Assembly (NCBI GenBank): GCA_025024175.1
Contig: QCXZ01000001.1
Location: forward strand, 13,578,001-13,642,000
Length of the DNA: 64,000 nucleotides
Reading direction: 5' to 3'
Origin: Rhyzopertha dominica
Taxonomy: Eukaryota > Arthropoda > Insecta > Coleoptera > Bostrichidae
The position numbers and the translations under genes are program-made. Below, one piece after another: positions 12,701-27,700 of the stretch. Positions within the stretch are counted from its first letter, which is position 1. Every line of letters starts with the position of its first letter. The notes beneath the pieces are model-generated. The model saw only the letters and a list, made by a program, of their open reading frames with translations. It was not told the origin of the DNA and made no database searches.

Positions 12701-15700
12701 TATAGGTATACCTTAGCTGTTTAATTTGTAGAACATAAATTTTAACGTGATATATTTAAAGATTACCCCTGGCTACACAGTGTGTTGTTACGGAAATTTC
12801 AAGAGTGGGCTTATTTACTGGATTATCAGATCCCTCCTGCACCAAAGAAACTTATCTGTGATTTTGTCTTATTGTTGATGGTCTCCAGACAGTCAGTAGT
12901 ATTCAGGATAGAACGAAGGTATAAGGAACGTGAATATCCTGGAGGCACCAATGATGTGATCATTCATCATGCCGAAGAAAAAGATTTTGTAAATCCTGTT
13001 CCAGATTTTGTTACATATGTAAGGTAAGTGTTTTCGTAACATAGAATATTACTATGGTTTACTGACAATAATAATAAAAAGTAAAATATTTTTTTTCATG
13101 ACTTTTCTCTTTTACATTATGAATTATTTACCTATTTAATTATAGTGGTATACAATTTTCAGAAAATACTAATTTAGCTTTCTAGTACTATTTACTAGTA
13201 GCTAATCAGTACCGAAGCATCTTTGATGTGAAATATTATCTTCATAGGCTGCTATTTTTTTACAATATAAAAAAGTTTTGGAAGAAAGGTCAATTATTTT
13301 TCAATTGTACAGGTGTTCCATTAAAAAAAGCAAAAAAAAACTAACTTTTGATGTATATTCTTATTATGAATCAAGTGGCATACTCAGCATTTTTTGTGAT
13401 CACATTTTTGACATAACACAAACTTGCATTTTTTTAAATGGAACCCCTAATAGGGTCGTCCCGCACAATAAAGTTTGATAGTTTTAACCTATGCCTTTTA
13501 TTGCTTACGTCATGAATACTAGTGCTACACATCTATCTATTTTGCTTTTAGATTAATTCAACTCATAACAAACGACGGTAGTAAAATTACTCTGTTTCAA
13601 ACATTTTCTTAAATCCGCCAACAACTACGCAAAAGGTTACTAATTTCCGTCATGTGCACTGTTACAGCTCCCTAGGTAACAAGGTGTTCACTGTTGTCAG
13701 TTTTATAAATAGCCAGAGAAATACAGTAATGCAATGGGAGTGAGAGATAGGGGCGAAGGTATAACAGTCATCGTCAATATTATAATGTAAACATAGGAAT
13801 AACTGTTTATCAAAACACTTTTTACGTAAGCCATTCTTACATTAAAAAAACCAACAGATTACCCAAATACTTCGACAACATCTTGCTCNACCACTTAATC
13901 TGANAAATACGAAACTCGAAAGTTTGACCAAACTATGTAAACAAAAACGGGTGGCTAGAGTTAGGTTAGGGTTATTACGTTGTGCATGGGACACATGCAG
14001 CACGTGCGAATGTGCGATGTTGTCGGTGGTACTTTACCGTTTTCTTCCTAACGACGGCCAGAGACAGTCCTGACAGTTTCAAAATTTATCATATCGTTCT
14101 CATACATAAGTATACAAACTTTCAACATTATCAACCGTCAAGCATCGTTTAATTCCTCATAATAAAAGCATTAGTTTAAAAGCAGGTTCGATGGTTAAAA
14201 TGCTTTCGTGTTTCAACAAAAGACCAGTAAATGCGCTTATTATATTGAACTGTTCATTATAGAATAAACTGACTGAAGGATGATTTAAGTTATTTTCACA
14301 AATACGCCTTAAGTTGACTTAGGTATCAATGTCACAATGCCAGTTTACGAGTACTTTTCTCACGGTATTGCCAAAATCGCTCAAAAAAATGTAAACAAAT
14401 ATTACTTGCAATACCACTAGAGCACTGGCTATTATTGGTGTTTCTCGCTTTCGTCACCTTGAGAACCTTTACTGAATTGAAAATCCATACTTTTACATTT
14501 TTTTTCTTGGTAAACAAGAACCGGAAAAAATCGCAAAAAAATGTCTGTGCTTCAATTTTTATGTATATTTTAAATGTAAAATAAAAAAAAATTGTGGGAC
14601 GACCCCATTGGCTTTGCTATTGAATAGACAGTATATACAATATACATTGTTAGGTGTGTTTTCAATTATTCAGGTGTTATTTCAATTTTTGTTGTCGTTT
14701 AATCAGATTTTATATTTGTTTCCAAAATGGATGTAAATAATATGACGCTAAGCAATGTATAGGTATATATTTCCAAGCAATGATGTTCATTAAAAGAAAG
14801 AACTGCATGAGCCTCTTTACAAGTCTTAAGTATGTATGTAAATAGGCATATATTCTTTCTAATTGAATACAATTCTTTTTTAAGGAAATATATTACCTTG
14901 GCTGTTTTTTTCCAACCTTCGATGGGTTGTAAAAATAAGATGGCCAAAACAATTGAAGCGTTAGTCATATCGCAACACAGGCTTTTACATGCATTTTGAC
15001 AGCCACTGAAACCCCTCCTTAGTGATGAAGCATTGTCCACCCAAAAATGTCTTTAATGCTCAAAAGATATAAAAATTACTGGTGTCCACACTATAATGTG
15101 GATGGATGGAACTTCACACTTGAATGTTTGAAAAGATCATTATGTTCGTACAGTGCGGCCTTGCCGTGGATCGAAACAATGTCAAATAAAAGCATGCTTT
15201 TTTATTTATTCTACTTGTAAATTTTTGTGTTTAAAATTTTCGAATTCAATTTTCCTATAACTAGCTAAGACTGTTTCTTTTTTTTTACTAGGAGCTGCGA
15301 TATTTGATATTTCAAAATGATGGGAGTCGACCTTCAGTCACATCTCTAAAATTTATTAAAGTAAAGTACATATGTAATTGGTTTTGATTTTAATTACATT
15401 GCTACTATTAGCTTAAAATGGAGAAAAGTAAGCGGCCCATTGTATGTATCTCGTATTTTTAAATAAATGCAATGCGTTTTACATTCATAGCTTGCTTAAA
15501 AATAGAACTTGTGATCCAATCAAATCACTGAGAAGTGTGGTTGATTGATCAATACTTTGACAACATTCGTAAAAGCAGCTGATGTTTTTATGTTCACATA
15601 ATACGCCCTTTACAGTACTTATCAAACCGCACAGCCCCATGTAGTAGAAAATCAAGCGATATAAGATATGAAAAGAACAAACGAGTTACCAAAGCGATGC

Positions 15701-18700
15701 CACCCATATTTTTTTTTAACTACTAAAACAATTTTTAGCTGTAAAATTATGCTACAGAAAAATTCACCAAGCTGTGTATTATGTAAGGTATAATAATTAA
15801 CACTTTTGATAGGATAAAATGTGATCTGTACGAAAGATAATGACTTTACATATTGTTTCAGAACATATCTGGATATATTCAAGAGAGCTTTTCTGCTCAG
15901 CTTTTTATGGATAACTTTAGCCATCGTGTTCTTGGCTGGAACGAATCGTGTTAACGTTTTCTCCATTGGTTATTTAATAGGTGCTTTTATTTTCTTATGG
16001 CACGGTACTGATTTGTATTTAAAACCAATACCAGTTATACTAAAGTCGTAAGTGTCCTCTTACAAGAATTATATATTTGGATTACACTGTAATATTTTAG
16101 GTGGAATATTTTGCTCGCTTACAATGTTGCTGTCATATTTTTAAAGACAGCCCTGCAAATAGTTGGTTGTGTGTTTATTCAAGAATTGCCTGCCAGTATG
16201 TGCTGGCCTGTGCAGCTGTTTGCAATAGGTTGTGTCAGAAAATTTGGAAATGTAGAGGACTTTATTGTGGAGCAAAAGGGTTCAGAACATTGCACAGTTC
16301 CGAGAGAATATATTGGACTCGTGTGGGATGGATTGTGCTTTGGATTTCTGCTGGTACAGCGAAGGATATTCCATAGTTATAATTTCTTTCACATGATAGA
16401 TGAAGCGAAGGCCACAACCATACTTGCATCTCGAGGTACCTAAGCATATCTTTAGCTTTGTGTACTGGCCTTATTATTTTCTCCTTTTAGGAGCTGAATT
16501 AATTGCTGAATTGAGACAAAAGAAAATGACAGAGCAAGATGAACAAGAAAGGAAAATATTGGAGAAGATTAAAGCAAAAATGGATAAAATCAAAGCAAAC
16601 CAGCAAAAAATTCATGAGACAGGATACAAGGATACATCCAGTCATTTTGTTGGTAAATATCCTTTTTATTTATGTGGTTTACAATGATGCTAAAACTTTT
16701 AATGCGTCTGAAAAAATAATTAATATCTAAAGTTGCATAATATAACTAAGGTGTGCAACTGTCAAAGAAACAGTAAAACTATACATCATGATGATCACAG
16801 ATATGTAAAAAAACAAAAAAATATGTTTCTGATATGTGGTAGTAAAGGACATTCAAGAAAAAATAAAAAGATTTCCCCAGGTACTAGAAAACAAAATCAT
16901 ATGGATTTGATTTTAGTAATGTTATATTTGATCTGACAGTAACTTAACAAGGGTAATAAGCTATGACAATTAATTATTTGATTTAGAATACCTAAAGGCT
17001 CAATAAAGCGGTTATAAAAATGCATTGGCTTAATCAGGTGTAATCACAATAATTGTTATCCTGATCTTTGCAGATGACATTATTGTGTACATCCCTTTTC
17101 TAAAGAAAATATAAAAAGCTATGGTAGATATGTATCTAGAAGGTTCTTGATGAGCTTTGTCGAAAGCAAAACTAACGTTGGTGGGAGGCAGCAAATGCAG
17201 TGGCCATGGGTATTTCCATATAGTGATGGCATAAGTTATTAATAATACTGATTTTCTGACCAGAAAATGTTTCTGAAAAATACAATTTATTATGTCGATC
17301 ACAAAAAAATGGTCTTCCATTTGCTGCCAGAGATCATATTATGTTCCGAACATTTTCTATTTTATTACGAACAATCAAACATATAACTTTAATAAAGGCA
17401 TAAATTTTAGGTTGTGCCCTTTTTGAAGTTTTTATTTATAGTATTTATATAATGACAATTATAATTAGTGCTATTAAGATATATTAAGGTATTTTACAAC
17501 TATCCGCAAATATATTTGAATATATCTCTAGTATTTTCTTTCCAATAAAAGATCTATGTTGGAGATTTTGCCTTGTCACTTCAAATTCAATTTTGACCCA
17601 TATATTTACATTGGTTATGTCAGTTATTGATCGATGTTTTACTTTATATTGTACTGAAAAAAAACCTTAAACTAAAGTTATTAGAACAACCCATTCTTTT
17701 TACATTTGTTAAACGATTCTGTGGAATTACACTTGAGGTGAACCTTTGACCTTTAGTATTTTATTTCAAGGGTGAAAAAATCACATTACCAAACAATTAA
17801 CTTTGTTGAATTTCTGGTATTGGCTAATAGAGGATGCAAAACATGAAATCTGTTTCATAATTTTAATGCACACAAAAAAGATTGGTTCTTCATATTCCGT
17901 AAATTCAAATCAATTAAAATTTTTACTGCAGATCGTGTATTTATACCTTTTTCATTTCAATTTAATTATTCTGTCTGCAAAAATTAAAATAAATTCCTTC
18001 AAAAATTAGGTTTTTTTAAAATGGAAATAGCGAATTCAAAAATTGGGTTTTCTGACAGGAGTCATCTCCTTAGTAGACCGCACCTGCCATACAATTGAAA
18101 CAATTTGAAGTTCCAAATAGATAATAAACGCTAAAGACTTACCTTAATCTTTACAATCAAGAAATGTGGTGTTTTATGTTACCCAGTTAACTATATCAAC
18201 CAATATATCAATGAGTACAGAGTGTCCCATTTTCATTGAAATTGCTTGTCTTACTTTTTTATTGTTTGTTGAACTGTGCCATCACTATCGCCTTTTGTTT
18301 GAAAGCTATAGGCAACTTTTGAATAACTTCAATCTTCTTCAGTTCTCAAATTGGCATATTCAATTTTTTTTAGGAAGTCTTTTATTAATGGAAATCATAG
18401 CTGGCCTTAATGTAATCGAAAAGATCTATATTTGCTCATTAAGAAGATTGTTTGCTGATTTAAAACAATTGGGTATAAAAGAGCTAATGCTCTCACTGCC
18501 ATCATCATAGGGTGGAAGTGGATTGACCAGGGCATATGATTTGTTTTAAAATAATTGTTTATTATTACATTTTTTAAAATAAATTAATCGGATTTTTTTC
18601 TACTGTTAAGCAATGTACAGGTACTTATTTCTCAACAAACAGTGATAGTTACATTGCATCATTGATTATCAACAGAAGAACTGCATGAGTTTTACGAGTT

Positions 18701-21700
18701 TAAGTATATATATGGAAACAGGCATATAATCTTTGTAACTGATTGAAATTATTACTTAAGAGGGGCATTTACTTGGAGCGATCGGGCAAAATGTAAACTA
18801 TGCAACCCATGTTACCAGCGGGACATGGGACGTAAGAGGGTAGCCGATAGGTTGAAATCACGCAAAGATCAGACGGGCTAAACTAATATTCGGAAAATTG
18901 CTGATTGTAGCGTGTGCATAAAAAAGTAAGCGTGATATTAGTAACTTACTATGATATTATACCAGGTTATTCAAAATATGGAATAACCCATTTATTTCTG
19001 TAAATATGAACTATATAATATTTCATTCTAACTGCATGTCGACTATGATTTCTGGAGGAACTTTTCTAATAATTTTCATTCCGCCTCACCATTGCTTCGG
19101 CAGACAGTAAATTAATGTGAAAGAACTTTTAACATTAAATTTGTCACGTTGTTTAGACATAAAAGCTTAGAAATCCGGTCATATCGGAATAAATCGTATA
19201 CCGCACGATCATTCCCGACTGGTTTGTATCTTAGCCTCACTGGTCTCTGGATACCACGCGACGGATCTGGTGGATATGGGCATTCGCATTCCGCTCTCTT
19301 GACGGACTCGTGCGAAAGGGTTTGCGGTTTTAGATTTTTTGAATGTTTTTATTATTTATTGTGCTCATGTTTTTGGTAGTGTACAAAGAAATATGTAGCT
19401 ACAACGTGGAGTTCGAATTTTTCGTTTATGTGCCTTAGTTTTCGAGAAATAGCTCACCAAAAATACGCATTTTTAAGCAAAATATAACAACAAATATTTA
19501 CATTACCGTACCAAATTCAGAAAAAACTCGAACTCTACGTTGTAGATACATCTTTTGTCATTGCCATGTCGAAATTACACTTCGAAAAAGTTTCGAATAA
19601 CTCGGTAAAATGTAAAACGGTAGGTGCTTAAAATGACCCGCTTCGCTCTAGGTAAACAACCCTCTTAAGAATACCGTAGAATCGTATGGTTGGATGCACG
19701 TTGTTTCAATCAGCAATGATCTAAGTATAACATAAAAAATAGATCTCTTTGACTATAGCAAAGCCAACTATGGATTCCATTTCAAAAAGGGCAAGTTTGT
19801 GTTATTTCTGTTTAAAAAATTTGACTCCCTAAAAATGTTCTGAGTACACCATTGGATTCAGAATATCAAAAATGTCTTTACAGTTTTTTTTATCTACATT
19901 ACTAGTGAAGGTAAGGTTATTCAAAAGTTGGCTATAGCTTTAAAAGTTGATTTTAAAATAAAACTAAAAATAGCAAGGTAGTAATGTCTAAACCACAACC
20001 CACTAATATTAACAGTTACAGAGATACCTTAAAATTGCAACGAAACTGGGACAGCCTGTACACTGCAATTTCTTTTGAATCTATCTTGACGTTTATGTGG
20101 GGAAAGTAGTAGCTTTGAAAATAGAATGCTAATATAAATAAGAAAAGGTAGTAGCAAACCATGTATAACGTTTAACGTTTCTTTTTTACACTCAGGCAAA
20201 CTTCACTTTTATTAATTACAAATTATAGATATCCATGTTTTACATACATACAACTCATTTGTATGTATATAAGGAAAACCAAATAGAAAAAATAGTGTTG
20301 TGCTACTGGTTTGTATCTATTTTAAGAAATTTCAATTTTTTTTCTATTTGTAAAATTTTGCTTCACATTTTGTTATAATTTATACTATGCCTATTTAATA
20401 CTTAGGTAAAATAGGTATGCAGACATTTATTATTATCTAAATAAAGCAAAGTCTAATCTTGGTAGAAATGTGCTTTTTATAATTTGGTACTATTGACAAC
20501 TTTTATTACACTGTTTTGTATGACAATGCTGCATGGAAAGATCTTTCAGTATTTTGAAACAATCTAAGTGAGGGTTATCAGTAAAATCATACACACAAAA
20601 TGGCAATGTAACTTGGTAAGCTTGGCATATTTGTGATGTTTCCACAATAACTGTTGCCGTCAGCAATAATATGAGTATCTAATATACTCTTAAATGAAAT
20701 AAATAAACTAGATTAGAATAGCTTCAGTCATTATTCTAACAGTATTATTTTTATACAGCTCAACCTCCTCTGGCCCGTACTCCTTCTATGACCTCTTGTA
20801 CCTCTGCAACCTCTCAACAAACGTCCCCTGCAGGTTACCATACCCCAATCGATGACGAAGAACCCGCGCCCCTTACACCACATGCCGGTTCCCTTTTGCA
20901 AACACAGGCACCATCTCCATATTCCGCTGTCATGACGGTGTCTCTTGATGGATACCTTGAGCCCCAAAGAATGTCATTCAGTTCTCCTCCCAATTCTGAT
21001 TTGAATCCACGTCCTCCCTCTCCTGATGACAGCTTCCCCGTGTTTTCGCCCCCTCCTTATGATGAAGCACCCCCATATACAGAAGCGGTAAGCGAACCAC
21101 CCACTGCTATAAGGAGACAATCGAGTATTGGCCCGCCTTGGATGCAGGGCAGTTTTGTTACTCCCCGGCAAAGTGTCATTTCATATTCTTCGAGGTCACC
21201 ACTTAGTCACCATACATGTAATTCAAAATTTTTGCTTCTCGATTTTTATTAGATGCAGTATATACAAGCTTTGACTTGTACAGATTAATGTGCATACAGT
21301 CACTGTATAGTTTATTATTGCACATAAATTAATATATATTTATGATGTTTGTACATATGCCCTTTTTTTATTTAATTCCATGAAAATTTATGCAGTGGAA
21401 ACAATTTGATGAAAACTTGTTTCACATATGACAGCAAATTATTTTTTTTGCATAGATGAATGTTCAGAATAGTCGAAAAACCAACTTGGATTTATCTTCC
21501 ATGGAACATTTAATCCATTTTCCCATATATAGTTTTTGTTTATTTGTCTTTGAGGTTTAAAATTAATTATTATGAAAGTTTTGAAATAAAAGAAAGTGTC
21601 GATGTGTAGTGTACGAGGGGCACTGCTAAAGTTCATGGAAAATGTGAAATAAAACAAGTTACAGTACCTACATCTTTTTACTGTTTCTCAAAATACTTCC

Positions 21701-24700
21701 CTTTAAAATCTATACTTTTGCATCTGATAAAACCAATCTTCTAAACAGTTTTTGACTCCACAACATGTGATTTAAATGCTTCGAGAACATCTTCAGGCAA
21801 TGAGAAACACTGTCCATGCATTTTATTTTTTATGTATCAGAGTAAGAAGAAGTCATTGGTGATTTGGTCAGAAACTCAGTAGTTCATCTAACAAAGTGAT
21901 GTACACCAGTCAGCATTAACATTTCATCAATCCTCTAATGCTACAGTTGCAACAAGATCTGTTTTTCTGAATGAAGCAATCATTCTTTGCGAAATACTTT
22001 GTGACCACACCACTTTTGTTGGTTTAGTTTCATTTTGAAGCACCCATACTCTGGATTGCTATTTAGGCTCCTATGAATATATATAGGATTCATCACCTAT
22101 TACAATGTTGTATACAGAATTTTAATGACCGCATTCAAATACTTTTAACATTTCCTTGCACCATATGGCACCTACCTGTTTTTGCGCTTCTGTAAAAGGA
22201 AGGCTTTCTGGTATGCAAATGACCGTGCAAAATCATATATATGTTTCACTGCAATGCCTAAGGTCAACTCTATCTCAATGTATTTCACATGTCAACAGAG
22301 GTGCACGGACAACCTTCACTAAGATCGTTATCAAATGGTGGTTGCCACATTTGAATTTTGCGAACCATTTCTAAACTATAGTTTTGGATGGTGCTTCATT
22401 CATTCATTCATTACTAAACTAAGTTTTTCCACACATTACTTCGTTCAAATTGTTTGCGACGACATTGCTTGGTTTTAAAACGATGTGGCATCTGAATTAG
22501 AAACTATCAATATTTACAAATATGACAATTGACCTGATCACGAAATATTAATTTTGTGTCAGATATAATCCTATTAGTTACAGAAACCTAGTGGCACAAG
22601 CAAAACTAATTTCAATAGAATTTAAATTATTTTATATAAAATTTGCATGCCAAACAGAGACTAGAAAATACCCCTCGCAACGAGGCTATGCAGGTGGAAT
22701 TATTTATTTTTAAGACATTAAAACTTGCAGCTGGTATTAAATGGAACAAGGGTCAATTTAATCTGATTTTGTTCAAAATTGCAAGTTTTATACTTATCCC
22801 ATTTACGATTTCTTACTTCAAGCACTAGTCTCATTGCAGGGTATCGTTTGCTAGTTTATTTAAATGTTACTAAAAATTTTGAGGTTTTGTGTGCAGCGAT
22901 GGTATGTGTAATCATATTTTCTACCGTAATAAGCTGTTACAACCAACACTTAAAATATTCTTAACATTCGTATTGTGGAATGCCTGGTAACGCAAGGAGT
23001 ACTTCATTCCGTGAATTTTAGCATCCCTCTTCGTAAATAATTTGTAACAGTGATAACCTGTTACTGCATACATAAGGTTTATAAACTGTAAAACATCTAT
23101 TTAAAGTGCATATACTCAGCTTACTATGTTATACCATTATTTATATATCAGTTAAATAAATTAAATGAGTTAGAAAATTACTTTTAACATTTTTTAAATA
23201 TAAAGTTACGAACAATACTTTACTCTTAGAAAATGTGGTTAACAGTTTCAAAATGTATTAGAATATTTTTTCTATATCTTTACAGTATTGTTCCTCACTT
23301 AAAAACTGTAAAGAAATGGGACCAGCAAAGGTATTTTATAAATCTTTATAGTTTAACGAATTATAGTTTTAAACTTATTATACTCCTTGAATAGCTTGTG
23401 TATTGGTTAAGCAATGTTTTACTGTTGCTTTTGCTTGTACATATATATTATTTTCTTAATTTGCTTATAGATCGTATTTTTTCCAAATCAAGGCCACTCT
23501 ACCAGAAGACACAACCAATGACATATAAGCAGGGTAAACTATTATTTAAGGATGCTGGTTGTTTGGCAAATGTATTTTAATACTAACTGGTTGTGGTTAT
23601 TATTTAGGTAGTGGTTAATTGCAGATATTGTTTTATGTTTGGAAGTTTATATAATATTGGTTAAATATTTTGTGATACTGTAATGGTAGTATTTAAGTCA
23701 ATGCTTATAGCTACACTAGATCATTTTGGGCTGCATATGTAAGTTGGTCATGTAGATATACCCATTTCACTTAGTTTATCAAATTTGGTTTTTAATAATC
23801 ATGCTGGTGATGGCTCTACGTTTTCTGTTAATGTTTGAATCTGTGCTTTCTAACTAGGGTTTTTCCAACTCCTGTGATGACAAAAGTGCAAAAGTGCAAC
23901 AACTTAAATATACTTTTTAGTCCTTGTCATTGCGAGAGTGATGTAAAGAGCCTATGTATGTGGACTGCCTGTATGTGTTTAAAACATCTTAGCAAATCGA
24001 AGATTCAGGGTTGCAAACTTCAAGCTTTGTGTATGTGGGCGTTTTTTCTATTTACTTAAAAGTATATGCATGTTGCATTACAAATTTTAAACAATGTCAT
24101 AAACTGCTGTTCTAAAATAATTTTTTCACAGCTATACGTTCTGGTGACTACTACATGTTTGATGATTTGGAAGACGATGAATTGGAAATGATTGATAGTA
24201 AGGAACTTGATGAAGAAGAAGAAAAAGATAGGCTCAAGCGAACAGCCTCAAAGAAACGCACAGTAGGCGAGGTTGGTATATATAGCTGTTTTATTTGTGC
24301 TGTTGTTTACATGTTTATAATATACATCCAATGCAGTTTTGAATTAGTTTTGTGTGTATTTGTTTAGGATTTAGATGTTGTGAACAATATAATAATTGAT
24401 TTAGGTCACTTGTTCAAACTAACCCTTATTTGTGCTGGTAATTGTAGCTGTTAAGCTCAGCCATGAAGACAGATATAACAACGACATTAAGGAGTACTAC
24501 GCCGCATGATTTGCAGAGGCGTGCTAGCATGCCTCTTTCAAGGCAGCGTTCAACAATGTCAGCTCGATCCCAGTTTTCTGCTCCCCTTTCTGCCCCTCCC
24601 ACAGTGAGTTTACTAACTCAAACTGGCACAGTTTTAATGGTTTGGTACTAACAAATGCTTGAGCTTGTAATTATATCAGGGCTTTCTATTTTTTTTTCTA

Positions 24701-27700
24701 TTAATGTTGATTACTAGGACATAGTTCACTACCTGATTTTGTAAATACCGGCACTTTAAATAACGTAGATATAACAGTAGATTATTCAGTAGATAATTTT
24801 TTAAAGAGAGACGTAGATCACATTATTAAATGTAATTTTCGCTGTTTTCAAATTATTTTACTGAAATTTATCAGTTATGTAATTATATTAAATCAACACT
24901 TTCCTGATAAGTTACACTACCTACTGGTACCAACTTTTTAATTTAGAATACTACATTTGTCACTAGTGTTGATAACAATTTATCATCCTACAAAAAGATT
25001 TTACAAGGATCCAGTATTTATTATGTTTAATATTTTCATGATCCATGCTTGCAAATAGTTTTACATAAAAAGAATGAGGATAGTGTTATTTAGTCAAGTG
25101 TAATCTTTCACTTATTTTTTGACCAATTTTTATTTTTAAATATATTTTGTTACAATCCAGGTAAGAGTAAACTCTTGGTAATTCAATACCAATACCATGA
25201 ATTTCATATCTATAAGAGAAAATGAAGTTGATTTCAAATTATATTTTTTCAAGTAAAACTAAAAAAAATTCAGATTTTTTTTTATGTTTATCGANTTGTT
25301 TAACTTCATTCAACTAGATTTTAGCCATTACTATATGGGATGTGTTTTCATTAAACAATGAAACTAATATAAAAAGCTGACTAGTAAACAGCAACAGCTT
25401 GTAGGGGTGCACAGGTTCAGCACTTTGTAAAACTAAGGAATTGGCAATAAAAAATTTAATATACATAGAAGCGTTCGTTACATTATGAAATACCTACTGG
25501 GTTTGCCACCTAAAACTTCCCAGATTCATATTACCTTTATTTTTTTTAGGTACAACCTTAAGTGATATGCAAAATTGAAGGTCTTTTTCAAGTCTTTAAA
25601 GATGATATTTTACAAATGAAGTAAAGTTGTAGCAAGTAATAACAAAGACATTGCCAGTTTCTTGTTAATACATAAGTTCCATGACAACAAGTTATTTGTT
25701 TACAAATTAAGATAGTGTATGGCTATGAGAACTGGGAATAATTATTATTAGTCGGTATTTTGTTTGAAAAATATTAACACTTAACTGTTAGCTAGATAGG
25801 AAATAAATTGTATTTTTCAAACTGCTTGCTGTTCAGTAAAAAACTTCAGCTCCATGGAATTTGACGAGATGTAACGATCTAAAACATTTAATTGCATCAT
25901 CGTATTGCAGAAGTACATTCAATCTGAAGATAACACTTTCCGTTACTTTAATTCCCATTTATTTAGTAACCCGAATAAGTAAAAGCTAGTTTTACCTGGT
26001 TAAAACCTGAGAGTCCTAGATGTTTATGTGTTTTAGGTAGTTTAATCTAAAGTTACAAAAAATGTGAGTAAAGACTGAAATCAGTAACATTCTTTAACAT
26101 TTGTGGTTTAAACTAGATTCAACAAGTAGTNCATTTGTTAAAACTACTATAAAGTATAATTTCAGTAAAAACATGAAGAGGTTAGAAGAAAAGATAAACT
26201 AGTTAATATCATATAGTTTTTTATTTGACAAAATCGATAAATTGTTGCCAATGAAAAACCATTGGTAAAAGGTTTTAGCACTATATCAATTTTACTTTTT
26301 TTTTCATTTGTAAGTATTTTACCACAACTAGTTTTTAAACATAATTCTGATAAACTGGTTTTAAGAAATCTGCCAATTGTTGGATCTAGATTTGATTGAA
26401 ATGTCCAGTAAAAACTCGAAACAATATAATTGATGTTCGTCTTTACTCATAATAATAATGCCTGTATTATTGCAGTAATACAGGGCGAAGTCTAGCTTTT
26501 ACTACTCAATACTTTACAATTAAATGTGCTTTATAATTTCGTGTTGTGACTAGTTAAACCTAGCTCTTACAAATGTTTGTCGGAACTTTGGATTTTAACT
26601 CAGTCAAATTAGTTCATATTGATTTCGAGTTTAAATGGTAATATATACATGATTCTCACAGCTATTGTATGTGCCCATCCATTACGACCTAATAGCCACT
26701 GGCTGTAATATATTTCATTCAATATAATTCTGTGAAAAACTTAATGAAACAAACCTCTTTTAGCTTTTTACCTTAGTTACATACCTTAAATTGAATTTTT
26801 CTGTTTTTTGTTCAGTTGTTAAAACCTATATTTAAATATAAGGTAAACAGAACACACATAATGCTTAAATGATCTATATAATTATGACATAAATGTATTT
26901 AAAAAGGAGTTGGCTATAATTTATTACAATTATTTGACAAAAAGCCAAAAATCTAAGCATATACTGCATAATTTAATAACATAACAATAATCGTCAGCCG
27001 TTGATAGGACTCATAATAAACAAATAAGAACAACTTTAGAGATCTACACTAACATAAATGGAGCCTCCTTGTGAGAAATGCAAGGTTTAAAAAAGTTTGT
27101 TAGTTTGGCGCCATTGAAAACTCTTAGTACATCAAATTTCACTTTCAGCACTAGTTTACTTTCTAGCTTTCTGTTTGGAAAATAGATACTTACCACTTTT
27201 GTATTTGCATACACACTTATGCACAATTGCTTATTGATATTATGCAGTTGGACACCATATTGCAGCATTATATATATATTTTTAAGTATGGCTTTTCAAA
27301 TGATTCACATATTATGTTTGACATTCCAAATTATTTTGGCTGTAAAAAAATGTAGTAAGGTTCTATAAGGCATATTTTTACTTAAAAGATTTATTATATC
27401 GCTTCCCTTCAGTCCATGCAGTGCACTAAAAATAATATATATTATGTATATGGGATTACTTTAGTCTGGTAAATTCTGTAGTATGAAATCTCTTTCAGAG
27501 AGACCTCTACACTATTTGTAAAACATAATCTATACTTTAATATGTGTACATAATGTTTTCATGTTGTTGATGGATAGATTTATTTATAGTAGTCAATTTT
27601 TGCAATATCTCTATTGGTAATTTAGCTAACATTTGAACTCTAAATTAGACTCATGAAGCCCAGTTAATACAATACACAAATTAATTTGTGTATTGTAATT

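Noticed and set aside
13950..13975. TTAGG-like telomere motif (gttaggttaggg)
   Set aside because: Only two units inside a transposon relic; not an interstitial telomere array.
15292..15366. AG-flanked open segment before Piezo exon 15862
   Set aside because: In the required phase it stops after five codons, and the exon at 15862 already joins 13023 correctly.
17040..17115. FADDIIVY reverse-transcriptase-like string
   Set aside because: Only one short motif, with no supporting RT sequence on either side. Too weak to call an element.
18166..18510. 114-codon ORF
   Set aside because: No recognised domain, no splice consistency with Piezo, and located next to repeats; probably chance.
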